Source: Arthrobacter tumbae
GTDB taxonomy: Bacteria; Actinomycetota; Actinomycetes; Actinomycetales; Micrococcaceae
Assembly (NCBI RefSeq): GCF_016907495.1
Contig: NZ_JAFBCC010000001.1
Span: 1,116,001-1,180,000, forward strand
Direction: 5' to 3'
DNA: 64,000 nt
The position numbers and the translations under genes were made by a program. The notes beneath the pieces are model-generated. The model had not been told where the DNA came from, did no database searches, and saw nothing but the letters and a program-made list of their open reading frames with translations. Positions 43,841 through 51,984 of this stretch are shown here, one piece after another (positions within the stretch are counted from its first letter, which is position 1; the number at the start of each line of letters is the position of its first letter).

Positions 43841-46213
43841 CTAGTACGTCAGGCCGAACCCAAACGGGAACAACTCGCCGTCCGTGGTCTCCTTGTAGCC
43901 GGGCAGGTCGCTGTACTGCTCGCGAATCGCTTCAGCGGTTCCGGCGAGCGCAAACGGCATGCGGCCCTGCGGCGCTACCTTGCCCGAGAGCACGTCGAGA
44001 AGCGCGGTGTCGCTCATGCCGAAGCCGGCAACGATCGCACCGGCATCGCGAAGCCCGCTGGCCTCATCCAGAACGAAGGGCTGGCGGAAGTACACGTGCA
44101 GCACGACCTTCGAAGGGTCCTCGACCTCGCTCATGACCTGCTTGATCGTGTCCAGGGAAGGGGTGATCTTCCAGGACTCGGACTCGGCCATGGAGGTGAA
44201 GTCCAGAATGCTCGACTCCCAGGGCAGTGACCCGCCGAAGCGCAGACCGTTGTCGGTGCATTGCGCAGCGCCCTGGGTGACGCAGGCATCCGCAGCACCG
44301 TAGGGGCTCTCCCCGTCAAGGCCCTCGACGCCTTCAAGCGTCACCGGGTTGATGTGCTCGGGGTTAAGTCCCGACGTCGGGCTGTTGCTGACGTACGAGG
44401 ACGTGTTCGCATTGTTCACCGTCACGGAGATCAGCGCGTAATCGCTATCCGCGGCACTGGGACGATCAGCCGGGTCGGCAACATTGCCGTTGGTGACGTT
44501 GTAGCCATAGCTCTCGACCGTCTCCTGCGTGAAGTCGCCCAGGATGTAGACGTCGGAGCCGTCCTTCAGCGGAAGCGTCTTGCCATCTTCAGTTTCCTTG
44601 TTCTGAAGCAGTACCGCCGACTTACGCTGAAGATCCAGCCCCACTTCGCGATTTGCAGCATTGCCGACGACGGCGCCCGCCGCCTCCGCGTCGACGTACG
44701 GATTCTCGAACAGGCCCATACTGAACATCGGCTCAAGCAGCCGGGTGGCGGCCAGGGTGACGCGCTCCTCGGAGACAAGTCCGCTGTCAACGAGGTCCGT
44801 GATGGTCTTGACGTCGTGGAAGCCCGAGAGCGTGTCGGTACCGCCGTTGATTGCCGCGGCAACGCGCTCGGGGACTGACTTGTCCTCGAGGCCCCACGCG
44901 CGGTCATTGATGATCCCGGTGTCGGAGTTGACGTAACCCTTGAAGCCCAGCTTGCCGCGCAGCAGGTCATTGACGATCTGGTTGGAGAACGCCATACCCG
45001 TCTGGTCGTAGGTGACGCCGTCATGGGTGACGTTCACCGGTGCACCGTAGTACGGCATGATCGACGAGACGCCCGCGTTGATAGCGGCCTCGAACGGCTG
45101 CAGGTGGTAGCCGAAGCCGCCGCCCGGATACACCTGGGTCTTGCCGAACGAGTAGTGCGCGTCGAGGCCAAGCTCCTGCGGACCGCCGCCCGGGAAGTGC
45201 TTCATCGTCAGCGCCACGGAAGTGTCGGGGCTGAGGGAGTTGCCGTCGTCGTCGACCGGTCCCTGCAGGGTCTGCACCAGCTGGGTCATGATGTTCGAGT
45301 TGAGGTCAGCGTCCTCGGTGAAGGTTTCATGTGCGCGGTACCAGCGGGGCTCCGTGGAGAGGTCCGCCATGTAGCCGTACATGCCGCGCAGCCCGATGGA
45401 CTTCCATTCCTCACCCATGACGGTGGCGAAATCGTCGACGACGGACATGTCACCGGTGGTGGGATCCTGGCCGGTGCGCTTCGCTTCCTCGCCGAGGGCT
45501 GCCGCAGCAATGCCCGCTTCCTTCGGGAACGAGGTGAACGCGCCGGCGGACTCGTTGATACCTGCACGCGCATTCGGGTCGATGTGGTTGCGGGCGTTGG
45601 ACTTGTACAGCATCGGGATGCCCAGGCGGGTTGCCTCGCCCAGCTCCTGGATGGTGTTCATGTAGGTCGCGGCTTCCTGCGGCGTCAGCGACGTGCTCGC
45701 CGCGAAGCCACCGCCGGGACCGCCGCAAACAGCCTTGTCCTCACTGGTCACGGTGTTGCGGAAGATGAACCGGTGCATCTGCTGGTTGTTGATGTAGTCG
45801 GTTGCCGCCGGGTCCAGCGTGCCGCGGGTCTGGGTGTCGACGTCGCACGCTGCATTGAGGGTGTCGATCAGCATGAGGCCGGCCTTCTCCTCAAGCGTCA
45901 TCAGCGAGACGAGGTTGGCTGTGCGCTCCCCGGCGGACAGGCGCCAGTCCTCATACGGGTCAAGGGTGCCGTTGGCGTTGAGGTCCTTGAAGGTGCGGCC
46001 CTTGACCTTGATGGTGTCCTTGACGCGCGCATCGAGCACCGGAGGCTTGCCGTGGTTGCCTTCGTTCTTGTTCACAGCTGCTGGGGTCCTTTCCGGGGAC
46101 TTCGCCTGAAGCGGCAGGGCTCCGGCGGTCACCCCCAGCGTAAGCGCCAGTGGTAAGGCAACCGCCGCGGCAAGGCGCTGGCGTGCGGATAGTCGTTTGT
46201 ACAAACGGGTCAT
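43841..46213 (-). CDS. Secreted GH3 family glycosidase (beta-glucosidase-like)
   Basis: 790 residues from the ATG at 46213 (GGAG 9 bases upstream). Signal peptide of about 35 residues ending near LPLQAKS. An EF-hand-like calcium loop, DLNANGTLDPYEDW, precedes the GH3 N-terminal barrel (SLMTLEEKAGLMLID; LTMKHFPGGGPQELGLDAHY). The nucleophile Asp lies in GYVNSDTGIIND. The C-terminal GH3 sandwich follows (SAVLLQNKETEDGKTLPL) and ends ELFPFGFGLTY. It is probably an exo-beta-glycosidase acting outside the cell. Promoter repeats shared with the uronate genes hint that it supplies uronates or aldobiouronic acids. Confidence 0.9.
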   Translation of the reverse strand: MTRLYKRLSARQRLAAAVALPLALTLGVTAGALPLQAKSPERTPAAVNKNEGNHGKPPVLDARVKDTIKVKGRTFKDLNANGTLDPYEDWRLSAGERTANLVSLMTLEEKAGLMLIDTLNAACDVDTQTRGTLDPAATDYINNQQMHRFIFRNTVTSEDKAVCGGPGGGFAASTSLTPQEAATYMNTIQELGEATRLGIPMLYKSNARNHIDPNARAGINESAGAFTSFPKEAGIAAAALGEEAKRTGQDPTTGDMSVVDDFATVMGEEWKSIGLRGMYGYMADLSTEPRWYRAHETFTEDADLNSNIMTQLVQTLQGPVDDDGNSLSPDTSVALTMKHFPGGGPQELGLDAHYSFGKTQVYPGGGFGYHLQPFEAAINAGVSSIMPYYGAPVNVTHDGVTYDQTGMAFSNQIVNDLLRGKLGFKGYVNSDTGIINDRAWGLEDKSVPERVAAAINGGTDTLSGFHDVKTITDLVDSGLVSEERVTLAATRLLEPMFSMGLFENPYVDAEAAGAVVGNAANREVGLDLQRKSAVLLQNKETEDGKTLPLKDGSDVYILGDFTQETVESYGYNVTNGNVADPADRPSAADSDYALISVTVNNANTSSYVSNSPTSGLNPEHINPVTLEGVEGLDGESPYGAADACVTQGAAQCTDNGLRFGGSLPWESSILDFTSMAESESWKITPSLDTIKQVMSEVEDPSKVVLHVYFRQPFVLDEASGLRDAGAIVAGFGMSDTALLDVLSGKVAPQGRMPFALAGTAEAIREQYSDLPGYKETTDGELFPFGFGLTY

Positions 46214-46301
46214 CTCGTGCTCTCCATCGAGTGTGGGAATGATGATCGGCGCCCCGGACACAGACAGGGACAGGAGCGGGGCGCCGCTTCAACTCTCACC
46301 G

Positions 46302-46358
46302 GTTGCCTCCCGGATGCGGCAGGAGTTGCCACAAGTTGCTCCTGTTGCCGGAAGTTGC
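46302..46358. promoter_or_regulatory. Five GTTGC repeats, four phased about 10 bp, upstream of GH3
   Basis: GTTGC begins at 46302, 46325, 46335, 46344 and 46354, the last four about one helical turn apart. The same motif occurs twice in the dctP/LacI promoter and as a palindrome before uxaC. It is a candidate binding array for the LacI regulator encoded at 49493. Confidence 0.55.
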
Positions 46359-46418
46359 AGGAAGCGGAGGTTGTCCGGGTGTGGCGACATCGGTCCGGCG
46401 GAAACGGCCCGGGCACGC

Positions 46419-46484
46419 AAAAGCGCCGGAGAGCTGCACGTTCGTGGGGATGTCCCCACGATCGTGCAAGTCTCCGGCGCTTTT
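46419..46484. terminator. Large bidirectional terminator hairpin
   Basis: AAAAGCGCCGGAGA (46419-46432) pairs with TCTCCGGCGCTTTT (46471-46484). Inner segments (GCACG/CGTGC and CGTGGGG/CCCCACG) extend the stem to about 30 bp. It follows dctM by 24 bases and carries poly-T or poly-A on both sides. Confidence 0.9.
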
Positions 46485-46508
46485 ACGCCGTGCTGACCTA
46501 CCTGACCG

Positions 46509-47819
46509 TCAGGGTGCGATCAGATCCAGCTGGGTTGGCAGCCACAGGCTCAGCTCGGGAACGAAGACCACGAGGAACAGGCCGACGATGAGCGCAAGCA
46601 GGAACGGCATGAGCTTCGAGATCACCGGTTCGATCCGGAGCCCTGCCACCCGTGCGCCAACGAACAGAACGTTGCCGACCGGCGGGGTGATCGTGCCGAC
46701 ACACAGGTTGTAGACGATCATGGTGCCGAAGTGCACGGGGTGGATTCCGAATTCCATGACGATGGGCAGGAAGATCGGCGTGAAGATCAGGATGGCCGGT
46801 GTCGGGTCCATGAATGTTCCGACGATGAGCAGGATGATCATCATCAGGATCAGGATCACCGTGGGGCTATCCGTCAGTCCCAGCAGGCTGTCGGAGATGA
46901 GGTCCGGGATGCGGGCGAAGGACATGAGCCAGGACATCGCCGTCGAGACGCCGACCAGCAGCATCACAATCGCGGTGGTCTTGGTTGCATTCAGCAGGAT
47001 ACCCGGCAGGTCTCTGACCTTGATGGCCCGGTAGATGAATCCAAGCACCAGCGAGTAGACCACAGCGATGGCCGCGGACTCCGTCGGCGTGAAGATTCCC
47101 GCCAGGATGCCGCCGATCACGATGACGATCATCAGCATGGCCGGAAGCGCCTTGATGAGCGTCTGCACTGCCACGGAAAGGGTGACCCGATCGCTGGTCT
47201 TCATGCCCTTGTGCCGCTTGGAGTACACATACACCACAAGCATGCAGGCGATGATCCAGATGAGACCGGGGCCGTACCCGGCTACGAACAGGGCAGCAAT
47301 GGACGTGCTGCTGACCAGCGAGTACACAATGAAGGTGTTGCTCGGCGGAATCAGCATGCCGGACGGCGCCGACGCCACGTTGACTGCGGCGGAGAAGCTG
47401 CGGTCGTACCCTTCTTCCCGCTGCCGCGGCCCCATGACGGTTCCGACGGCGGCAGCAGCGGCAACCGCTGCGCCACTCACCGAGCCGAAGAGCGCGTTGG
47501 CCACGACGTTGGTCTGGGCAAGTGAACCTGGGGCACGTCCCACCAGAACCTTCGCAGCATCGATCAGCCGGGCCGCTATGCCGCCGTTGTTCATCAACAC
47601 GCCGGCCAGAATGAAGAACGGGATGGCCAGCAGGGTGAACGAGTTGATCCCGGCGAATATCTGCTGGGACGTTGTCAGCACCGCGCGGTCCACGCCGAGT
47701 ACAGCGATGATGGCAGTCACTGCCGACAAACCGATGGCGACGGCGATGGGAACCGCCAGCGCGATCAGCACCACGATTCCGACGAGGAGAATGAGCCCCG
47801 CGAGTAAAGCTGTTTCCAC
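46509..47819 (-). CDS. dctM: TRAP transporter large permease subunit
   Basis: 436 residues, about 12 hydrophobic helices, the DctM/SiaM fold. Family segments: FAGINSFTLLAIPFFILAGVLMNNGGIA, FGSVSGAAVAAAAAVGTVMGP, SAPSGMLIPPSNTFIVYSLVS and NLCVGTITPPVGNVLFVG. It works with DctQ and the solute-binding DctP to import an acid with Na+. The cluster's uxaC/uxuB/manD genes suggest a uronate or aldonate; that specificity is inference. Confidence 0.93.
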   Translation of the reverse strand: METALLAGLILLVGIVVLIALAVPIAVAIGLSAVTAIIAVLGVDRAVLTTSQQIFAGINSFTLLAIPFFILAGVLMNNGGIAARLIDAAKVLVGRAPGSLAQTNVVANALFGSVSGAAVAAAAAVGTVMGPRQREEGYDRSFSAAVNVASAPSGMLIPPSNTFIVYSLVSSTSIAALFVAGYGPGLIWIIACMLVVYVYSKRHKGMKTSDRVTLSVAVQTLIKALPAMLMIVIVIGGILAGIFTPTESAAIAVVYSLVLGFIYRAIKVRDLPGILLNATKTTAIVMLLVGVSTAMSWLMSFARIPDLISDSLLGLTDSPTVILILMMIILLIVGTFMDPTPAILIFTPIFLPIVMEFGIHPVHFGTMIVYNLCVGTITPPVGNVLFVGARVAGLRIEPVISKLMPFLLALIVGLFLVVFVPELSLWLPTQLDLIAP

Positions 47820-47827
47820 GGTTGCTC

Positions 47828-48331
47828 CTAGATGACGTCGGGTTCGGTGTCTTCGATGGCCTCTTCGTCACCGCGGATGATTGCCACCATGTGGTACACC
47901 GCGTAGAAGATGATGAGGACACCCGTGACGGGCATGACCAGGTAGAGCGGCCCTATTGTCACCGGCAGGCCGGAGAGCGCCTGGCTCCAGGACTGCTCGG
48001 AAACCCGGTACCCGCCCCAAACGAGAATCAGTCCAGCGAAGGCGATGATGGCCACCTGTACAAAGACTGCTGTGATCTTCTCGATCCGGGCGGGAAACTT
48101 GCGAACCAGGAAATCGACCGCGATGTGGCCACGCTCCGCGAAGACCAGGGCGGCCCCGAACAGGCCCAGCCACACAAAGAGGTACTGGGCCAGTTCGGAG
48201 GTCCACGCGCTGGGGCTGTTGAGGATCTGGCGGGAGAACACCTGCCAGACCACGGTCACCACCAGCACCGCGAACAGGATCACACAGGCAGCCGCAAGGA
48301 ACTTGTCGGATGCTTTCTTGATCGATTGCAT
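47828..48331 (-). CDS. dctQ: TRAP transporter small permease subunit
   Basis: 167 residues with four predicted helices, the DctQ pattern (FLAAACVILFAVLVVTVVWQVFSRQIL; TSELAQYLFVWLGLFGAALVFAERGHIAVDFLV). The segment W-x-x-EL-x-x-YLFVWL-x-x-x-G is diagnostic. It lies between dctP (12 bases) and dctM (8 bases) in one operon. Confidence 0.92.
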   Translation of the reverse strand: MQSIKKASDKFLAAACVILFAVLVVTVVWQVFSRQILNSPSAWTSELAQYLFVWLGLFGAALVFAERGHIAVDFLVRKFPARIEKITAVFVQVAIIAFAGLILVWGGYRVSEQSWSQALSGLPVTIGPLYLVMPVTGVLIIFYAVYHMVAIIRGDEEAIEDTEPDVI

Positions 48332-48343
48332 GATTGGCGCTGA

Positions 48344-49351
48344 CTACTCTGCGGCTGCGCGCGCGGCGTCGTAGATGGTCTGCTCGACCTCGGTGTCCAC
48401 GTACTCCTCGATCAGCGGTTCAAGTGCGGAGTTGAAGGCCTCGGCGTCGACGTCGTTGAACTCGGTGCCGCTTGCTTCCAGGTCAGCGTGTGCCTTGTCG
48501 GTTTCCTCGAGCCACAGAGCGGTGTGCTCCTCGACTGCTGCTGCCCACTGCTCCTCGAACGCTGCGCGGTCTTCCTCGGTCATGGCCTCGTAGGCGTCGG
48601 TGTTGACGACCACGTAGTCAAGGCCCACCAGGTGGTTGGTGTTGGAGAAGTACTTTGCGACCTCATTGTGCTTCTGGGTGAGGTAGGAGATCTCGTTGTT
48701 CTCAGCACCGTCGATCACGCCGGACTGAAGCGCGGTGTAGACCTCGCCGAAGGCCATCGGGGTGGGAGCACCGCTCATGAGTTCGATCATCTTCATTTGC
48801 ACGTCGGATTCCTGGACGCGGATCTTCATTCCGGCCAGATCCTCGGGTGTGTTGACGGGCCCCTGGTTGTTGTAGATGCTCCGGGTTCCCTGCGTGAGGC
48901 CGCCGAGGACGGTGAGGTTCTGGTCCTCAAGGGACGCGTAGAGTTCACCGACAATGGCGTCGTCGCCGATCACACCCATCTGGTGCTCAACACTGTCGAA
49001 GACGCCGGGCAGGTTGAACACCTGGAAGTCAGGGTTCAGGTTCTCCAGTTGAGTTCCGGAGACAACTGCCATGTCGACGGTGCCGTCGCTCACGAGTTGG
49101 ATTGCTTCCTGCTGCGCCCCGAGGGTTTCGTTGGCGTAGACATCGACGCTCACGCGACCCTCTGTGGCCTCATCGACATTCTTCCCCAGGTTGTCGAGGG
49201 AGATGTAGGACGGGTGGGTCTCGGTCTGGTTCAGGGCGAGACGCAGCGTCTGCGAATCCCCGCCGGCGCCTGCGCCGCCGCCGCAGGCTGACAGCGCAAG
49301 CATCATTGCCGCGGCTGATCCGAGTACTGCGAAATTCCTCTTGGAGTTCAT
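48344..49351 (-). CDS. dctP: TRAP transporter solute-binding lipoprotein
   Basis: 335 residues. Lipobox LSAC with lipid-modified Cys23, then the DctP domain (RLALNQTETHPSYISLDNLGKNVDEATEGRVSVDVYANETLG; GMKIRVQESDVQMKMIELMSGAPTPMAFGEVYTALQSGVIDGAENNE). The Arg in KIRVQ is the one that usually salt-bridges the ligand carboxylate. It is the first gene of the leftward operon, divergent from the LacI regulator, with GTTGCC repeats in between. The ligand is probably a uronate or related acid. Confidence 0.92.
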   Translation of the reverse strand: MNSKRNFAVLGSAAAMMLALSACGGGAGAGGDSQTLRLALNQTETHPSYISLDNLGKNVDEATEGRVSVDVYANETLGAQQEAIQLVSDGTVDMAVVSGTQLENLNPDFQVFNLPGVFDSVEHQMGVIGDDAIVGELYASLEDQNLTVLGGLTQGTRSIYNNQGPVNTPEDLAGMKIRVQESDVQMKMIELMSGAPTPMAFGEVYTALQSGVIDGAENNEISYLTQKHNEVAKYFSNTNHLVGLDYVVVNTDAYEAMTEEDRAAFEEQWAAAVEEHTALWLEETDKAHADLEASGTEFNDVDAEAFNSALEPLIEEYVDTEVEQTIYDAARAAAE

Positions 49352-49443
49352 GGTCTACCTTTTCCTGCCGCAATCGCGAACATCGTTGGTGGCGCTTTGG
49401 TGCTCTTTCAATAGAGCCAAGAAAGTGCTTCAACGTTCAAACA

Positions 49444-49459
49444 GTTGCCAATAGTTGCC
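49444..49459. promoter_or_regulatory. Tandem GTTGCC half-sites between dctP and the LacI gene
   Basis: GTTGCC at 49444 and again at 49454, exactly 10 bases apart, in the divergent dctP/LacI promoter. Compare the GH3 array and the uxaC palindrome. Confidence 0.5.
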
Positions 49460-49492
49460 TTGGCCGGGTCTATGGTGGTGGCGGAGGTCATC

Positions 49493-50500
49493 ATGCCCGA
49501 TTCGCGAGGTCTGCCCTCGATCTACGATGTCGCCCGCGTTGCCGGGGTATCGGCGTCGACCGTCTCTCGTGCCTTCGCCCGCCCGGGTCGGGTGAGCCAC
49601 CACACGGCGCAGAGAATCTTCGCCGCGGCGATCGAGGTGGGCTACCGGTCGACCCACGTTGCCGGAATCCAGCACCCCGGCGGACAACGCACGTCGATGA
49701 TCGCCCTGGTCATCGCAGACATCCGAAACCCGGTGTATGCGGAGATGGTGCGAGGGGCGGAAGCAGCGGCGGCGGAAGCGGGCTACACCATGCTGCTGGC
49801 CCACACTCAGGAATCCGAGCACAAGGAACGCCAGGCGCTTGAACGCGCGCTGCCGTCGGTGGACGGGATAGTCCTCTCGAGTTCACGGATGTCGGATTCC
49901 GCGATTCGCATGATGGCCAAGCAGAAGCCACTGATCGTCATGAACCGGGCCGTCAAGGACGTAGCCAGCGTGGTGACCGACAATCCCCGCGGCATCCGCC
50001 GGGCGGCCGAGCACCTCGGTGAGATGGGGCACCGATCCATCACCTACCTGGCCGGGCCTGAGGCGTCCTGGGCAGACGGGATGCGCTGGCGCTCACTGCG
50101 CGAAGCAGCCCTGGAACTTGAGCTGTCGGTCCGCCGGACCGGGTCCCATCTGCCGACCATCCGGGGAGGCGAAGAGGTCGCCGCGGAGTGGCTGCGCCAC
50201 CGGACTCCCGGTGTCATCGCGTACAACGACCAGATGGCCATCGGTTTCATCCGCGCCCTTCAGCAGCGGGGCCTCAGCGTGCCCGGAGACGTCAGCGTCG
50301 TCGGCCACGACAACAGCTACGGGGCGGCGCTCGTCACGCCTGCGCTGACCACGATCGAGGCTCCGCTGTACTCGCTTGGGGCCACTGCAGTGAACAACCT
50401 GCTGGCCTTCGCGGCGGGAGCGCGGTCCAGGTCCAACCAGCCGGTGGTTCTGCCCACCCGGTTGATCGTCCGAGACTCGACTGCACCGGCGGCCGGCTGA
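49493..50500 (+). CDS. LacI family regulator of the uronate/TRAP cluster
   Basis: 335 residues. ATG at 49493 with GGAGG 5 bases upstream. HTH SIYDVARVAGVSASTVSRAFARPGRVS (about residues 9-35), then a type I binding-protein sensor domain (MIALVIADIRNPVYAEMVRGAEAAA; GVIAYNDQMAIGFIRAL; VSVVGHDNSYGAALVTPALTTIEAP). Placed between dctP and uxaC, it likely represses both directions and responds to a uronate or to KDG. GTTGCC motifs in these promoters are the probable sites. Confidence 0.88.
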   Translation: MPDSRGLPSIYDVARVAGVSASTVSRAFARPGRVSHHTAQRIFAAAIEVGYRSTHVAGIQHPGGQRTSMIALVIADIRNPVYAEMVRGAEAAAAEAGYTMLLAHTQESEHKERQALERALPSVDGIVLSSSRMSDSAIRMMAKQKPLIVMNRAVKDVASVVTDNPRGIRRAAEHLGEMGHRSITYLAGPEASWADGMRWRSLREAALELELSVRRTGSHLPTIRGGEEVAAEWLRHRTPGVIAYNDQMAIGFIRALQQRGLSVPGDVSVVGHDNSYGAALVTPALTTIEAPLYSLGATAVNNLLAFAAGARSRSNQPVVLPTRLIVRDSTAPAAG

Positions 50501-50509
50501 GCCCGCTTT

Positions 50510-50528
50510 GTTGCCAACAAATGGCAAC
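50510..50528. promoter_or_regulatory. LacI-type palindrome upstream of uxaC
   Basis: GTTGCCA-ACAAA-TGGCAAC, perfect 7-bp arms, 41 bases before the uxaC ATG. This is the complete dyad form of the GTTGCC motif seen elsewhere in the cluster. Confidence 0.65.
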
Positions 50529-50568
50529 TCGTTGACCCCGCGCGTTCGGCTTGGCAACGATTAGCGGC

Positions 50569-51984
50569 ATGCCTCCTTCACTATCTTCCCTCGCAGCCGA
50601 GCCGGACAGGCTCCTGCCGGCCGAACCCGGAGTGCGAGCGATCGCCCGGGACCTGCTGACCCTCGTCGAGTCACTGCCCATCATTTCCCCGCACGGCCAC
50701 GTCGACGCCGCCGTGTTGGCTCAGGACACCCCCTTTCCGGACCCGGCAACGCTGCTGGTCACTCCTGACCACTATGTTGTCCGTCTGATTCACGCCAGCG
50801 GAGTTCCCCTTGACCGGCTCAATCAGGGGCCGGTCACCAGTGCCGATCCGCGATCCGTCTGGCGTGAGTTCTGCAAGGCGTGGCCGCTGTTCGACGGCAC
50901 CGCGTCCGGCTACTGGCTCCGCTCGGAGTTCCAGCACGTCTTCAAACTGGACGAGGAGATTTCGGAGGCGACGGCGGACAGCACGTTCGATGCCCTTCAG
51001 TCCCGTCTGAGCGAACCCGCCTTCCGTCCGCGCCAGCTCTTCTCCGACTTCAATATCGAGGTGCTCGCCACCACCGATGATCCGCTGGATGATCTGCAGC
51101 ACCACGCTGCCATCGCAGCCGATCCGAGCTTCCCGGGCAGGGTCGTACCAACCTTCCGCCCGGACGCCTACATCAACATTGCACACCCCAGCTGGGTGGA
51201 GAACGTCGACCGCCTGATCGGAACCGCCGGCGACGGCGCCGCAGGCTACGCCGGGTACATCCGCGCACTGGAGAACCGACGCCGCTACTTCGTTGACCAT
51301 GGAGCAGTGTCCGCCGACCACGGCGTACGCACACCGCTGACCCTCAAGCTGGATAAGTCCGACGCCGAGAAGCTCTTCACCCGTGCCCGGTGCGGTGAAT
51401 GGACGGCAGAGGACCGCGACGTCTTCGAAGCGCACATGCTGTACGAGATGGCGCGCATGTCCGTCCAGGACGGTCTGGTCATGACCATTCACCCGGGGTC
51501 CTACCGCAACCACCACCTGCCCAGCTTCGAGAAGTTCGGTGGCGATACCGGCCACGACATCCCGTTCCCGGTCAGCTACACCGAGGCGATCCGCCCGCTG
51601 TTGCAGGACTTCGGCACGGCACCGGACTTCCATCTGGTCCTCTTCACGCTCGACGAGACCGTCTTCTCCCGTGAGCTGGCGCCGCTGGCCGGGTTCTACC
51701 CCTCCGTCTACATCGGTGCACCGTGGTGGTTCCTTGACGCACCCGACGCCATGCTCCGCTTCCGGTCAGCCATCACTGAGACAGCCGGGTTCTCCCGGTC
51801 CTCAGGCTTCATCGACGACACCCGGGCTTTCTGCTCGATCCCCGCGCGCCACGATGCCTCGCGCCGCATCGAAGCATCCTTCCTGGCGAGGATGGTGGCC
51901 GAGCACCGCATCACGGCCGCCCGCGCCGAGGAGCTCATCGTCGACGTCGTGGACGGCTCACCGCGTCGGGTCTTCAAGCTATGA
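50569..51984 (+). CDS. uxaC: Glucuronate (uronate) isomerase
   Basis: 471 residues, UxaC family. Active-site segments: LPIISPHGHVDAAVLAQDTPF (metal/catalytic histidines), VLATTDDPLDDLQHH, RVVPTFRPDAYINI, and near the end FYPSVYIGAPWWFLDAPDAMLRF. It interconverts D-glucuronate and D-fructuronate (and galacturonate and tagaturonate). The ATG at 50569 has no strong ribosome site; an in-frame TTG sits 18 bases upstream. Its stop overlaps the ATG of the next gene. Confidence 0.94.
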   Translation: MPPSLSSLAAEPDRLLPAEPGVRAIARDLLTLVESLPIISPHGHVDAAVLAQDTPFPDPATLLVTPDHYVVRLIHASGVPLDRLNQGPVTSADPRSVWREFCKAWPLFDGTASGYWLRSEFQHVFKLDEEISEATADSTFDALQSRLSEPAFRPRQLFSDFNIEVLATTDDPLDDLQHHAAIAADPSFPGRVVPTFRPDAYINIAHPSWVENVDRLIGTAGDGAAGYAGYIRALENRRRYFVDHGAVSADHGVRTPLTLKLDKSDAEKLFTRARCGEWTAEDRDVFEAHMLYEMARMSVQDGLVMTIHPGSYRNHHLPSFEKFGGDTGHDIPFPVSYTEAIRPLLQDFGTAPDFHLVLFTLDETVFSRELAPLAGFYPSVYIGAPWWFLDAPDAMLRFRSAITETAGFSRSSGFIDDTRAFCSIPARHDASRRIEASFLARMVAEHRITAARAEELIVDVVDGSPRRVFKL

